From NCBI RefSeq assembly GCF_040500475.1, contig NZ_CP159358.1, forward strand, positions 2,914,001 to 2,978,000: DNA of 64,000 bases, in the 5' to 3' direction. This DNA is from Bacillus sp. Bos-x628. GTDB taxonomy: Bacteria > Bacillota > Bacilli > Bacillales > Bacillaceae. The position numbers were made by a program, and so were the translations under genes. This document shows positions 45,825 to 54,900 of this stretch, piece by piece (the first letter of the stretch is position 1; each line of letters begins with the position of its first letter). The notes below the pieces were generated by a model, which saw only the letters and a program-made list of their open reading frames with translations, ran no database searches and had not been told where the DNA came from.

Positions 45825-46634
45825 ATGAATCAGAATAAACCGCGCGTCATTGACGTTAACACAGGCGAAGACCTATCCGGTATCTATTCTCTAAGGCATC
45901 GTAATCAAGACGCTGCATTTCGTCAGCAATTAAATAAAACGGAGGATCGGCGCGAATTTACTAACGCAGAAATGCCGAACATTAACGAGGTATATGACGT
46001 ACTTACGACGGCCCAATGCGGTTATTTGATGCTCCTACAGTGCTACGTTGATTATGGCGGTCTTTTAATTAAGTCCAGCCACGATAAAACTCCGATGGAT
46101 ACCTCGGACATGATGGACGTACTTCAGCTTACGAAAAAGCGCCAGACTTTCTACGATTTCATTGCGGCGGCTGTTCAGCACGATATTATACGGAAGAATG
46201 ACGCTGGTTACTCGGTAAATGAACGCTATCACTTTAAAGGCAACTTCCGCAGTCCTCACGTTGTTAAAATCTACAGCGCCAAAATTAAACGGGTTTACAG
46301 CGAAGTCAAAGCGACCGACATCGGGCTTATTTATCGAATGCTTCCGTATATCCATTTCGATACTAACGCTCTTTGCGAAAATCCAAACGAATCTAATCCG
46401 CGAGCCATTCGATGGTTCAGTCGAGCCGGTCTAGCTGCCGCGATAGGTGTGGTACCTGATACGCTCGGTCGCCGTCTGAAAGCGATGAAATTCGGAAGCG
46501 AATATGTTATTGCTCGCGTTAAAGTCGGAAGTGAGCCGGAACGATACACGTTTAATCCTAACGTTTTCTATCGCCAATCTAAAGCGCCGGATAAGACGTT
46601 GATTGCGTTATTTAACGTTGAGAAGGCGCGATAA
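45825..46634 (+). CDS. Winged-helix replication/regulatory protein
   Basis: 269 aa, ATG after AAAGGGG. Residues ~65-125 (YGGLLIKSSHDKTPMDTSDM, LQLTKKRQTFYDFIAAAV) and ~170-235 (RWFSRAGLAAAIGVVPDTLG) look like two winged-helix units, as in Rep-type initiators and plasmid-like RepA proteins. It may act in replication or late control. The target is unknown. Confidence 0.6.
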   Translation: MNQNKPRVIDVNTGEDLSGIYSLRHRNQDAAFRQQLNKTEDRREFTNAEMPNINEVYDVLTTAQCGYLMLLQCYVDYGGLLIKSSHDKTPMDTSDMMDVLQLTKKRQTFYDFIAAAVQHDIIRKNDAGYSVNERYHFKGNFRSPHVVKIYSAKIKRVYSEVKATDIGLIYRMLPYIHFDTNALCENPNESNPRAIRWFSRAGLAAAIGVVPDTLGRRLKAMKFGSEYVIARVKVGSEPERYTFNPNVFYRQSKAPDKTLIALFNVEKAR

Positions 46635-46645
46635 TATGGTATGAT
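46618..46645 (+). promoter_or_regulatory. Promoter inside the end of the winged-helix gene
   Basis: TTGAGA, 16 bases, TATGAT. It points to a 19-codon ORF and terminator only. Confidence 0.5.
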
Positions 46646-46667
46646 TTTACTGCGGGAGGTGAGACGG

Positions 46668-46727
46668 GTGGTTAAAGCGATCACTAAAACAGGCGAACTA
46701 AAGCCGGGCGGTTCGCCGTCTAAATAA
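46668..46727 (+). CDS. 19-aa micro-ORF or small RNA segment
   Basis: GTG start eight bases after GGGAGG, product VVKAITKTGELKPGGSPSK. It has its own promoter (46618) and terminator (46738/46757). A micro-protein is possible, or a short regulatory RNA with GGCGGTTCGCC as a hairpin. Confidence 0.35.
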   Translation: MVKAITKTGELKPGGSPSK

Positions 46728-46737
46728 ACGAAAAAGG

Positions 46738-46754
46738 ACGCCTTTGAGGGCGTC
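46738..46754. repeat. 17-bp direct repeat flanking the moron, left
   Basis: ACGCCTTTGAGGGCGTC, identical to 47810-47826. It forms a terminator stem (GACGCC-TTTGA-GGGCGTC). Here the T run is on the minus strand, so it also ends the moron transcript. Confidence 0.9.
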
Positions 46755-46756
46755 CA

Positions 46757-46797
46757 GATTGTAGAAAGGCATGAGTTTCTATACAATCTTTTTATTT
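46757..46797 (+). terminator. Terminator between convergent winged-helix and moron transcripts
   Basis: AGATTGTAGAAA pairs with TTTCTATACAATCT (two-base bulge) and is followed by TTTTTATTT on the plus strand, at the stop codon of the small moron gene. Confidence 0.7.
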
Positions 46798-46923
46798 AAT
46801 CATGAGATGGATTGATATAGCTAGGAGTGCTAGACAGAATAACCCGATCAATAAAAGGACTTTTGTTGCCAATTTAGTTTTTGTAATCTCTTTCTCGTTC
46901 TTTTTTTTGTCTGGATTATCCAT
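46792..46923 (-). CDS. Small single-span membrane protein of the moron
   Basis: 43 aa, ATG after AAAGGATG. A Lys-rich N-terminus (DKKKNEKEITKTK) is followed by one hydrophobic helix (KVLLLIGLFCLALLAISIHL). Twenty bases downstream of the secreted-protein gene, so co-transcribed. The pairing of a secreted protein with a tiny membrane protein recalls bacteriocin/immunity pairs, but nothing proves that. Confidence 0.6.
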   Translation of the reverse strand: MDNPDKKKNEKEITKTKLATKVLLLIGLFCLALLAISIHLMIK

Positions 46924-46943
46924 AGATATAACATCCTTTCAGC

Positions 46944-47675
46944 TTAGTTAATATATTTGTTCTTGCCCCAAACTTTGAGCGTACCGCCTTCAACATAGAC
47001 ATACTGCTCTCTAGTTCCGTATTGAGTTCCCCACTTTGAAGAGATCAAGTGCCAAGCCCATCTTTGCATACCGTAAAATACTTCCATGCCTCCTTTTCTA
47101 GTTCCGTTCTTAGTTAGTTTCACAGGAGGGAAATAGATATAATTTATGAACGAAGATACTTTCCTAGGAGAACCAATAAGTGTTTTCCCATCAGCCTTAT
47201 AATAAAGTTCTATAGTTGTTTTAACAAGTGGCACAGCAAATAAGGTATGTGTGTGTGCCCATGCTGCTCTTCTTTCAGTTGCGGTATTGATAGAGAATGG
47301 TGGATTTTCATTTTTTACCTCTTCTGAAATAATCTTATAATCGCCATTTAAAGCAGTAGTTTCGGATTTTGTGTTAGCAGACAGAGATGGTTCATCCATT
47401 TCGATTATTTCCTTTAGAGCTCTCTCATCATTCATGGTATCTACGAATTTTTGTTGTTTGTCTTTCGAGAGAGCATCAAACTTGTTTAGCACTTCGACAG
47501 CATCGCTATCTTTTCCTTCTTTTGAGATAATGTCAGATAGGTAATCCCGGTAATCCTGAATCGTTTTTACCTGTACAGCATCATCCTTCTTGATGTTATC
47601 TACAGCATTGACATTGTTCCCAAACACAGACGACATCAGCAACAGAGCGATAAACCCCAAAACGACTTTCTTCAT
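46944..47675 (-). CDS. Secreted protein of the moron, unknown function
   Basis: 243 aa with a signal peptide (KKVVLGFIALLLMSSVFG, likely cut near NVNA, residue ~24). The mature part has a helical acidic half (~30-110) and a C-terminal half rich in aromatic residues (YYKADGKTLIG, EVFYGMQRWAWHLISSKWG). It is AT-rich compared with its neighbours, oriented against the operon and bounded by 17-bp repeats. Probably a lysogenic-conversion gene expressed from the prophage. I do not recognise the family. Confidence 0.65.
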   Translation of the reverse strand: MKKVVLGFIALLLMSSVFGNNVNAVDNIKKDDAVQVKTIQDYRDYLSDIISKEGKDSDAVEVLNKFDALSKDKQQKFVDTMNDERALKEIIEMDEPSLSANTKSETTALNGDYKIISEEVKNENPPFSINTATERRAAWAHTHTLFAVPLVKTTIELYYKADGKTLIGSPRKVSSFINYIYFPPVKLTKNGTRKGGMEVFYGMQRWAWHLISSKWGTQYGTREQYVYVEGGTLKVWGKNKYIN

Positions 47676-47838
47676 ATTACGTATCCTCCTTGACTATTAT
47701 GTACAGCAATTTCCATTTTCGATTAAATAGCCTTAAGATGCAATACTTATACGTAAAATTAGTAAATAATCCCTATTTGGAGTTTTAAATTCTTTCCTCG
47801 ACATTCTGAACGCCTTTGAGGGCGTCTTTATTTTTGTG
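47676..47838. other. Moron promoter region and right boundary
   Basis: AT-rich spacer upstream of the secreted-protein gene, ending at the second 17-bp repeat and a T run. It should carry the minus-strand moron promoter. Confidence 0.4.
47810..47826. repeat. 17-bp direct repeat flanking the moron, right
   Basis: ACGCCTTTGAGGGCGTC followed by TTTATTTTTG on the plus strand, which looks like the original tail of the interrupted terminator. Confidence 0.9.
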
Positions 47839-48024
47839 CTATATTCGCTTAGTCAGTCCGCACTTGGAACACTTGCGGAGGAATACTCCGCATTTGATCG
47901 AACTCTTAAATTTCGACGTATCGCAATTATCGCAACGACCGCTCTTAACGTCCGGTAGCTCGCGAATATTATAAACGACAGATACGTCATAATCGCCTGG
48001 TTGCGGTCTATCCACGTTCATCAT
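47839..48024 (-). CDS. Small zinc-ribbon protein
   Basis: 61 aa. GRCDNCDTSKF and RKCSKCGLTKRI give CxxC...CxxC. ATGATG start after GTGAGGA. Last gene of the minus-strand run read from 49.3 kb. Function unknown. Confidence 0.6.
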   Translation of the reverse strand: MMNVDRPQPGDYDVSVVYNIRELPDVKSGRCDNCDTSKFKSSIKCGVFLRKCSKCGLTKRI

Positions 48025-48060
48025 TCCTCACAACCTTCGTATTATAACGTATCTTTGCGC

Positions 48061-48192
48061 TTATTTAAACAACCTTCCGAAAGCCCTTCCGACGCTGCGT
48101 CGCATGATACGTCCACCTACATCGTTCTTCTTCATCGCGTTAACGTCTCCCAAAAACCTAGCCCATCCGTACAAGAATCTGCGGAATTTCAT
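48061..48192 (-). CDS. Small basic phage protein
   Basis: 43 aa, GGAGGACG before the ATG. Basic and aromatic (KFRRFLYGWARFLGDVNAMK), ending RRSVGRAFGRLFK. Possibly nucleic-acid or membrane associated. Function unknown. Confidence 0.55.
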   Translation of the reverse strand: MKFRRFLYGWARFLGDVNAMKKNDVGGRIMRRSVGRAFGRLFK

Positions 48193-48221
48193 ATCGTCGT
48201 CCTCCTTCGTATTTTAGGCGC

Positions 48222-48611
48222 TTACCACCTCGTCACTGCGAAGCTCTTCGAATAGTAAGTGCCGATTTTCTTCGTCTTGGTTGCGTTGCTATATGCCGTT
48301 AATTTGATTCGATATTGCCCGTTTGTCATTGTCGAGGTGTAAAAGCGTTTGGTCGGCGTGCTTTTAACAAACTCGCCGCTTTGCGATTGTTTCGACTTCC
48401 AACCGTCCGTGTATTGTTGCTGAAGCGTCATTGTGTAGTAAACGCGACTGCCGTTGCTTTTCGATGCCACAACGTCCACTGACGTCGCTTTAGGCGTGTA
48501 GTAGGGTGCGTCAACCTTTACCGTAATGGTGGGTGAGGCCGCATTGGCAGGCGGAGTCAAGCCGAAAACACCTAAGATCACAGCGATTGTTATCGTAATA
48601 AAACGTTTCAT
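48222..48611 (-). CDS. Small secreted protein
   Basis: 129 aa. Signal peptide KRFITITIAVILGVFGL, cut after ANA (~24). The mature part is a Tyr/Thr/Ser-rich beta domain (VYYTMTLQQQYTDGW; QYRIKLTAYSNATKT). Its ATG overlaps the stop of the previous gene. A second exported product encoded in the minus-strand run. Function unknown. Confidence 0.65.
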   Translation of the reverse strand: MKRFITITIAVILGVFGLTPPANAASPTITVKVDAPYYTPKATSVDVVASKSNGSRVYYTMTLQQQYTDGWKSKQSQSGEFVKSTPTKRFYTSTMTNGQYRIKLTAYSNATKTKKIGTYYSKSFAVTRW

Positions 48612-48787
48612 TATACGTCATCCCCTTCTAGTGTTATATCGTATCCGAACGCGATTAGAGCGAGCCTAAAGCCGAAGTCAAAGCCGTCAGGCGCATGCTC
48701 GCGTTCTCTTTTAAATAGTTCGGCTGCACGTTGTAGCGAATCAGCCGGCGAACTTGAACCGTTTAAAGCCGTTAATTTTACGTCCAT
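48611..48787 (-). CDS. Small phage protein
   Basis: 58 aa. Helical (ADSLQRAAELFKREREHAPD), stop overlapping the next ATG (TAATG on the minus strand). Function unknown. Confidence 0.5.
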   Translation of the reverse strand: MDVKLTALNGSSSPADSLQRAAELFKREREHAPDGFDFGFRLALIAFGYDITLEGDDV

Positions 48788-48878
48788 CAGCCGATCTCCG
48801 AAGGTCGACGCAGTTCAGACATTTAGCGGCCGTTTCGATTTCTACGTCTGAACAATCCGAACAATTATATTCGATCAT
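48741..48878 (-). CDS. Small zinc-ribbon protein
   Basis: 45 aa. MIEYNCSDCSDVEIETAAKC followed by LNCVDL gives CxxC...CxxC, then a basic tail. GGAGG lies 11 bases upstream. It overlaps the following gene in another frame, so one of the two could be spurious, but the zinc pattern is convincing. Confidence 0.5.
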   Translation of the reverse strand: MIEYNCSDCSDVEIETAAKCLNCVDLRRSADGRKINGFKRFKFAG

Positions 48879-48964
48879 ATTCAACGATTCCTCCACGATT
48901 TTAGTACGTCAGAGCCGCCTTAGTTGCGTCGCATTATTCTAGGTAGGAACGGCTGCCTGACGAC

Positions 48965-49123
48965 TCATTTTATTAGCGATTTTAGAGCGACCACGCCGCC
49001 GAAAACGATAAGGGTACCGATGGCTACGTAGTCAATCGTCTGCATAGAACCGTAGTCCATAAACGCAATCCAAACGACCAAAACGATAATGAGCAGTAGA
49101 TCAACCGTGTTAATTTTACGCAT
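48965..49123 (-). CDS. Small two-span membrane protein
   Basis: 52 aa. TVDLLLIIVLVVWIAFMDYG and YVAIGTLIVFGGVVALKSL form two hydrophobic helices. Holin-like size and shape but in the lysogenic-orientation run. Function unknown. Confidence 0.6.
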   Translation of the reverse strand: MRKINTVDLLLIIVLVVWIAFMDYGSMQTIDYVAIGTLIVFGGVVALKSLIK

Positions 49124-49166
49124 ATGTGGTATAATTGATTGAACCGGGGCTTAGCGCCCCGTCCGT

Positions 49167-49307
49167 TTACTTGCGACGTTTCTTCTTGGAGGGAGACCGT
49201 CGCTTTTTCTTTGTTGTCCGTCGTATCGTCTTGATTTCCATTGCGGTTTTGATGATCGCCAACCACGACGCAAGTATGACGGATATTTTCGTAACTAGTT
49301 CAATCAA
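49167..49307 (-). CDS. Small membrane-anchored protein with very basic tail
   Basis: 46 aa, TTG start nine bases after a near-perfect AAAGGAGGTG. The N-terminal hydrophobic helix (LVTKISVILASWLAIIKTAM) is followed by a 20-residue tail that is almost all Lys/Arg/Ser. A cytoplasmic nucleic-acid or lipid-binding tail is plausible. First gene of the minus-strand run. Confidence 0.6.
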   Translation of the reverse strand: MIELVTKISVILASWLAIIKTAMEIKTIRRTTKKKRRSPSKKKRRK

Positions 49308-49340
49308 TCGTTTTCACCTCCTTTCTATACCTTAATTATA

Positions 49341-49400
49341 ACGTATAAGCGTTATAACGTCAATGCGTTATTTACAAAAATATCGTATTTGCGTTATAAT
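49341..49400. promoter_or_regulatory. Divergent promoter/operator with GCGTTAT repeats
   Basis: GCGTTAT occurs at 49349, 49365 and 49391, with CGTTATAACG palindromic overlap around the first copy. GCGTTATAAT includes a -10 for the rightward Xre gene. The array lies between divergent genes, the expected place for autoregulation by that Xre protein. Confidence 0.6.
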
Positions 49401-49421
49401 TTTCGTAGGAGGTGTCGGTAA

Positions 49422-49637
49422 ATGAACGTCAAACTTAAAGTCGGCGACCTAATCGAACGGAGAAATATGACGCAAGCAACCCTTGCTGAACTGACCGGCA
49501 TAAGACCGAGCGCAATAAGCGACCTATGCCGTAATAGAAGAGACCGAGTCCAGCTCGACCATTTGGCGAAGATAGCGGCGGCACTAAACGTAAAAGACAT
49601 ACGGGAACTGATCGATATAGAAGACGAAAGCGACTGA
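49422..49637 (+). CDS. Xre-family regulator (Cro/CI-like)
   Basis: 71 aa. Compact helix-turn-helix domain: LIERRNMTQATLAELTGIRP, AISDLCRNRRDRVQLDHLAK, then IAAALNVKDIRELI. AGGAGGTG precedes the ATG. Probably controls its own promoter and the divergent minus-strand run. Confidence 0.8.
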   Translation: MNVKLKVGDLIERRNMTQATLAELTGIRPSAISDLCRNRRDRVQLDHLAKIAAALNVKDIRELIDIEDESD

Positions 49638-49640
49638 AAA

Positions 49641-49672
49641 TAGGGGCGTTCATGGTGAGCGTCTCTTTTTCG
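49641..49672 (+). terminator. Terminator of Xre gene
   Basis: GGGGCGTTC and GAGCGTCTC form a 9-bp stem with wobble pairs, followed by TTTTT. Confidence 0.65.
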
Positions 49673-49810
49673 TGCTTTCAGTGTGGCGAAAACAGAACAC
49701 ATTATATCGTATAAAAATATGTTTATATGAATATTGATTCGGTGTGGAGGCGAAGTCAGTTCGTGGATACCTTCATTCATTCTCAATTAGAACGTGTTAA
49801 ATGATAATCA

Positions 49811-49860
49811 ATACGACTTCATTCGTACAAAAACGCCAAAAGTACGACTTTATTCGTACA
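49811..49860. repeat. Two tandem palindromes TACGA-N6-TCGTAC
   Basis: TACGACTTCATTCGTAC and GTACGACTTTATTCGTAC, centre to centre about 30 bp. Each is an inverted repeat suited to a dimeric regulator or initiator. Confidence 0.7.
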
Positions 49861-50007
49861 TGCAAAAACGGGGTTGGCGCTTAGAGCCACGTGGGATACA
49901 GCGTTTTGAGGTCGGAAATTACTTCTTATCTTCTAAATCTAAAACCTAGTGATACTCCGCTACGCTCCGTCTCACATATACGCAACATGTATAATGAATG
50001 AATATTT

Positions 50008-50032
50008 GCGGACGAGGCTTCGCCTCGTCCGC
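50008..50032. other. Perfect 11-bp hairpin
   Basis: GCGGACGAGGC-TTC-GCCTCGTCCGC. No T run follows, so it is not a classical terminator. Confidence 0.7.
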
Positions 50033-50770
50033 TATCTCTTAAGTACATTCGGAAGGATAGGCGATATTACAACGGACATATAAGTTTATTAGTGTAGTTA
50101 CTACGGATATGTATCCTATATAATGAGGACGTAAATGAACGTAACATACTAACGGTAGGTAGCGTTTGAACAGCCGAGTAGGGTACGTCCATTAGGCGCT
50201 ATGTAACGGTAGGCACAAGCGGTGTATATAATATAGTACGAAGGTGGACGGTAGGGTGACGATAGTATACCGGTTAACAATGTCGATTACCAAGCAGACG
50301 CCGCTGGCGTACGAGGTCTTCCGAAACTCAAGGGGTCGAAGCCGAAGCCATTCCGTTTATGCACGATTCTATACATAGTGACCGGCATAGGTAGCCTGCA
50401 CGAATAGCGTCATGGCAGGGCTGACGCAGTGCATAAAGTACATTCGTTTAGTTGCGTTAACTGAACGGTGATGAACCTTAATACATCAACGTTTATTATG
50501 AATGCGAATGTAACAGAACGTCTTTTTGTTACTTTCGTTATGCAACGTTATGAATACGTTATTCAATAATAATCGCGAAAAATACACGAAGCCGCACGCC
50601 CCCAAGCGCCCCAAGAAAAACCGCCCGATCTGACGAATAAAACTTGCGCACAATTTTTTAAACTCGGGGTGTTAATCGTCTGGCCCTACGTAGTTAAACG
50701 TTAATCATCCGAAAATGATCGGAAGGGCTAGAGGATTAATACGCTAATTAAACGGAGAGGAGGCGTTCTT

Positions 50771-50938
50771 ATGAAGCGCTATAAAATCGTTCCATCAGAC
50801 GTGAGTTTTAAACTACCGTATCGATTCGATTTTGACCGAATGAAATATATCGTTGGTAACGCAACTTGTCGAACGGCTTCGGATGCTTTGTTTATATGGA
50901 GTATGCGTTTAATAACGCGGAGAGGTGTACGTACATGA
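50771..50938 (+). CDS. Small phage protein
   Basis: 55 aa, ATG after GGAGAGGAGG. Begins KRYKIVPSDVSFKLPYRFDF. The end overlaps the next start (ATGA). First gene after the 1.1-kb non-coding stretch. Function unknown. Confidence 0.55.
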   Translation: MKRYKIVPSDVSFKLPYRFDFDRMKYIVGNATCRTASDALFIWSMRLITRRGVRT

Positions 50939-51222
50939 CCACGCTACCTAATTTCGTCACTTGCGACGGATGCAACCAACGGACCGCCGTCGTATTAAAA
51001 GAACGCGCCGTCCGAAAAGGCGTCGTTGAGACGTACTTTGACTGTATCGTGTGTGGCGCTCATTATACGGCCGCGATCACGAACAGCGCGTTGAGGGCGA
51101 AAATTGAATCGCTTAAGAAGTTGCGGCTAGAGGACGATTCAATTCCGGCTACAATAGACGCGCTTAAAACGGAAATCGACGCCGATATGAAAGTATTGCG
51201 GGAACGGTACGGGCTAGCATAA
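50935..51222 (+). CDS. Zinc-ribbon phage protein
   Basis: 95 aa from the ATG after GAGAGGTG; the upstream open frame is a shadow of the previous gene. CDGC and CIVC (TYFDCIVCGAHYT) form a zinc ribbon, followed by a coiled-coil helix (LRAKIESLKKLRLEDDS). Possibly a late transcription accessory. Function not proven. Confidence 0.6.
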   Translation: MTTLPNFVTCDGCNQRTAVVLKERAVRKGVVETYFDCIVCGAHYTAAITNSALRAKIESLKKLRLEDDSIPATIDALKTEIDADMKVLRERYGLA

Positions 51223-51337
51223 CGATTTTAACACGTAAAATTCACGAAATTAGACGTTTTGGTAGCCGACTAGGGTGTTCGTAAGGGTGGACGGTGAAAA
51301 GCGCTGATTTCGTGTGATTTCGAAGGAGGTCGATAGG

Positions 51338-51559
51338 ATGCTTATTGATACGAGAGAATCCGGCGTAGTTAAAATCGCAGGAAACGGCGACTTAATTTTA
51401 ACGAAGGACAGCGTAGCGTTTGACTTGAAAACGGATAAATCGGCTAAAACTGCGTTTCATATCACTAATCACGTGATTTATTGCGTAGGGTCAAACGCAA
51501 CTTTTTGGCGGAAAGTACGAACGTCTTTAAAAATATTAAAATATATTTTCCGAAAATAA
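51338..51559 (+). CDS. Small phage protein
   Basis: 73 aa, ATG at 51338 after GAAGGAGG. Beta-rich (GVVKIAGNGDLILTKDSVAF) with a basic C-terminal helix (RTSLKILKYIFRK). Function unknown. It lies directly before the tRNA-like element. Confidence 0.55.
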   Translation: MLIDTRESGVVKIAGNGDLILTKDSVAFDLKTDKSAKTAFHITNHVIYCVGSNATFWRKVRTSLKILKYIFRK

Positions 51560-51563
51560 ACGG

Positions 51564-51690
51564 ATGCGGTGGCGGAATAGGTAGACGCTTATCATGTGCG
51601 AAAGCATAGGAGATTCGGGAGTGAACCCGCTAAAAACTCGTGAGTCAGAAAGCTCGGCTGACATACGAGGTGCAAATCCTCGTCCGCATA
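51564..51690 (+). tRNA. Oversized tRNA-like element (class II features)
   Basis: The 5' end (ATGCGG acceptor, then TGGCGGAATAGGTAGACGC as D-arm) and 3' end (CGAGG-TGCAAAT-CCTCG T-arm, CCGCAT acceptor, A discriminator) fit a Leu/Ser-type tRNA. The six outer acceptor pairs are perfect. Between D- and T-arm lie 82 bases instead of ~45, folding as TGTGC-GAAA-GCATA, CGGG...CCCG and CTCGT..GTCAG/CTGAC..ACGAG. No normal anticodon arm is evident. Degenerate, intron-containing, or a tRNA mimic. Confidence 0.5.
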
Positions 51691-51708
51691 TACTTACGCA
51701 ATCAGAAC

Positions 51709-51741
51709 GAGGCTTCCTGTAATTCCACCGGAGGTCTTTTT
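51709..51741 (+). terminator. Terminator after tRNA-like element
   Basis: GAGGCTTCC and GGAGGTCTT (with G-T pairs) around a 12-base loop, ending in TTTTT. Confidence 0.55.
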
Positions 51742-51843
51742 GTGCTTGCGTCTAGCATTAGAGCCGTAAAGGCATTCGGTTGATGTAAGTGCATTCACCG
51801 GCACGCCTCTCGAAGAAGCGGACCACAGCCGTTGTGACAACAT

Positions 51844-51915
51844 AGGGGCGCATGTTCCAAGGTGGCGATACGGTCTCCAAAACCGCGTGGGCAGGTTCGA
51901 TTCCTGTCGCCCCTG
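51844..51915 (+). tRNA. tRNA-Trp (CCA anticodon), phage-encoded
   Basis: 72 nt. Acceptor AGGGGCG/CGCCCCT is perfect, with G at the discriminator position as in tRNA-Trp. Anticodon loop CTCCAAA gives CCA, stem CGGT/ACCG. T-arm GCAGG-TTCGATT-CCTGT. The D-arm is weak (wobble pairs) and CCA is not encoded. Confidence 0.85.
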
Positions 51916-51918
51916 TAA

Positions 51919-51953
51919 AAAGCGTGTTGTTTCGTGTAGCACGCTTTAAAAAC
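51919..51953 (+). terminator. Hairpin after tRNA-Trp
   Basis: AAAGCGTG and CACGCTTT form an 8-bp stem. The T tract is short, so termination may be partial before the gene at 51972. Confidence 0.5.
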
Positions 51954-54900
51954 GAAAAGGAGATGACGTGAATGGCGGATAACAAACGCGAATCAGTCGG
52001 AAATTTAAACGTAAAGGTGAACGTAGATGTTGCGGAAGCTATTAAAGGGCTCAAGGCGGTACAGCGCGAGGTAAAAGAGACGGTGAGGTCATTAGCGGTA
52101 CTGCGTGGTAAAGGTGAAGAAAAAACGCCTACTATCGGCAAGTATAACGAGTATATCAAACGGATAGAAGACGTAGTCGGCTACAGAGCGGGCGAGAGAG
52201 CGATGACCAACGATATTATTTATCGCGCATACGAAACTAAGTATGCAGGTCCGTTACTGTTCAGGAGAGGCGCCGGAGTGACTACTTCGCTACGGGCGTT
52301 AGTCGAAACGTTCGATGACGTTGTGTATATGGAGTACAATGGCGAAATGCATTTTTCCAAAGACTTAAATGGAAAGATCGTCTTTAAAGATCCCGGCATT
52401 AAACTGCCGAATTTCGCATCGCCTTTAAGACTGATCGAGCTAGAGTCGGCAGATGACTCCGGAGGAATAACGCGGGTAATTAACGATGTATCAAGTACGA
52501 CTGCGTATATAGTCAGATAAATAAAAAGCACCACGACCTAAATCGCGATGCTCTCGTATGCAATCGAAATCTCGTCGGCTGTGATACCGATATATTTTAG
52601 CGTATCTTTCTCGGAAGAATGCCCAAGAATTTCCATGATACGGTCGACTGCGATACCCATCTCGTAAAGACGATATCCAAACGTCTTACGCAACGTATGA
52701 GTGCCGATATTACCGATCTTATGGGCGATTTCAGCACGCTCGGCGGCTTCGTTTAGAATACGGTAGGCTTGAACGCGGCTGATCGGCTTGGCGCCCTTGC
52801 GGCTTGCAAATACGTAGTCGTCGTCAGCACCTTCGAGTTCATTGACGAGCTTTTTGACGGCGGTCGAGAACGTAATGACACGTGTCTTGTTGCGCTTTGC
52901 TTCGGTTATTTTAAGAGACGTTTGACCTCGAAGATCGCCGACCTTAAGCGAAAGTAAATCGGAAATACGAAGTCCAAAGGCCGTTCCTAGCTGTAATAAC
53001 AGACGGTCGCGCCCCGGTTTAAGGGCGTTTTTTAATTTATTGAAATCGCGTTTACTTTTGATCGGGTATACTTCGTTAGCCATACGTCTTCACTCCCAAT
53101 GTACTCTAAATATTTTTAAGTTACATTCATTATACGATAACGAATGCGGCAAGTCAACGTCAAAAGAACGAAAGGAGGGCGATAATTTGGCGTATATAAA
53201 CGGCGAATTTTTAGAACGTGAAGAAAGACAAGCGCGCATTGAGGCGGTCACTGAACGGCTAAAGAAACTACGTGATATTATCCAAGCAGGTAAGCATACC
53301 GAATATCATGTCGATTTGATGCGCAAAGATCGCGACGAATTGATCAAGTTAAAGCGGGTACATCGCGCCGAAACCGATATGTTGTATTTCTTCTACGAAT
53401 ATTTTTCGGAAGCGCGAAATCCCGGGAACCCCGATAACCTCGTACCGACGACCGACGTGGATATGGAGGCTGCGCCGGACTTTCACCGCAAACTATCGTC
53501 CATCCTTGACTCGGTATCTAATCGGAATAAGACGGCTCGTATTGCGTGGGCGGCTTCGAGGGGGCACGCCAAGTCAGCGTATTTGTCGAACGCATTTCCG
53601 GTGCATGAGATCGTATATAAAAAGCGGCGCATGATCTTGATTATTTCGGAGACAAACGCCGGCTCGATCAAGTTTATTAAATGGGTCGCGGGTCAGCTTA
53701 AGTATAATCAAAAATTGCGAGAGGATTTTGGCGAAGTCTTGTACGAGCAGAAGACGCGTAACGAGAAGGATTCCGAAACGGCTTTTATCACAACGACCGG
53801 AATCAAAATGGAAGCGACGTCGCTCGGAACGCAAATTCGTGGTTTCCGTAACGGTTCACAGAGACCGGATTTAATATTGCTAGACGACTTGGAGTCACTT
53901 GACTCGAACAACACGCCTGAATTACGACAAAAGGCGAAGGATTGGCTTAACCAAGACCTTATGCCAGCGGGCGACCCTACGAAAACAGCGTTCATTTTTA
54001 TGGGTACGCTTGTACACTTCGACAGTTTGCTGAACTACGTATTGAGAGAGCGTCGCGATTTTATCAAGAACAGTTTTCCGGCGATCATTAAGCCGCCAAA
54101 ACGAACCGACCTTTGGGCGGAATTTGAACGTATTTATAAAGACTACGAGCCTAGTGACGAAGAAATAAAAGAAATGATGGAAGCTGAATCAGAAAACAAG
54201 ATGGCCACACCTAATGCACAGGCGGCACTCCGTTTCTACGAAGAACACAAAGAGGAAATGGACGAAGGTGCTGAAGTCTTATGGCCGGGGAGATTTCCGT
54301 TGCCTGCGCTAATCATAGAAAAGGCCAACATTACAAATAAAGCATTTAACACGGAATATATGAATAACCCAATCGACGAGGACTCGCAGATATTTAAGCC
54401 GGAGTCCTTTTCTTATTGGACGGATTTCAAACCGAATCACAAAGATTATGCGATTTATATGGGCATTGACTTTGCAATGGGTAAAGAGCGCGGAGACTAC
54501 TCGGCGATAGTAACGATCGCCAAGCATAAAAAGACCGAAAAGATATACGTCATAGATGCGTTTGGAGAACGTATTCATCCTGACAAATTTTTACGTAAAA
54601 TCGTCGAAAAGGTTGTTCAGTACCTACCCGATCGCATCGCGGCAGAGTCGCAAATGGCACAAGAGTTCTTCATTGATACGTTGAAACGCGAGTTAGTTAT
54701 ACAAGGATATCCGGCCGCAACGCGTGTGACTAAGATCAATCAGCGATCGCGGAAAGAATTGCGTATCGAGGCGCTCATGCCCCAAATCGAAAAAGGAGAG
54801 ATCGAATTTCACCGATCACAGACGCTTTTACTCGAACAGTTTGAGCGCTACGGCTCTAATTGGCACGACGATTTACCGGATGCCTTAGAAATGGCAGTGA

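Larger units (their letters stand above)
49675..50770. other. 1.1-kb non-coding region
   Basis: No frame longer than a few dozen codons has a ribosome site on either strand. It contains two GTACGA/TCGTAC palindromes (49812, 49842), an 11-bp perfect hairpin (50008-50032), several GGTAGG repeats (50150-50260), two TAAGTACATTCG-like copies (50040, 50436) and a long hairpin near 50681-50735. Possible roles include origin, packaging site or structured RNA. Undetermined. Confidence 0.6.
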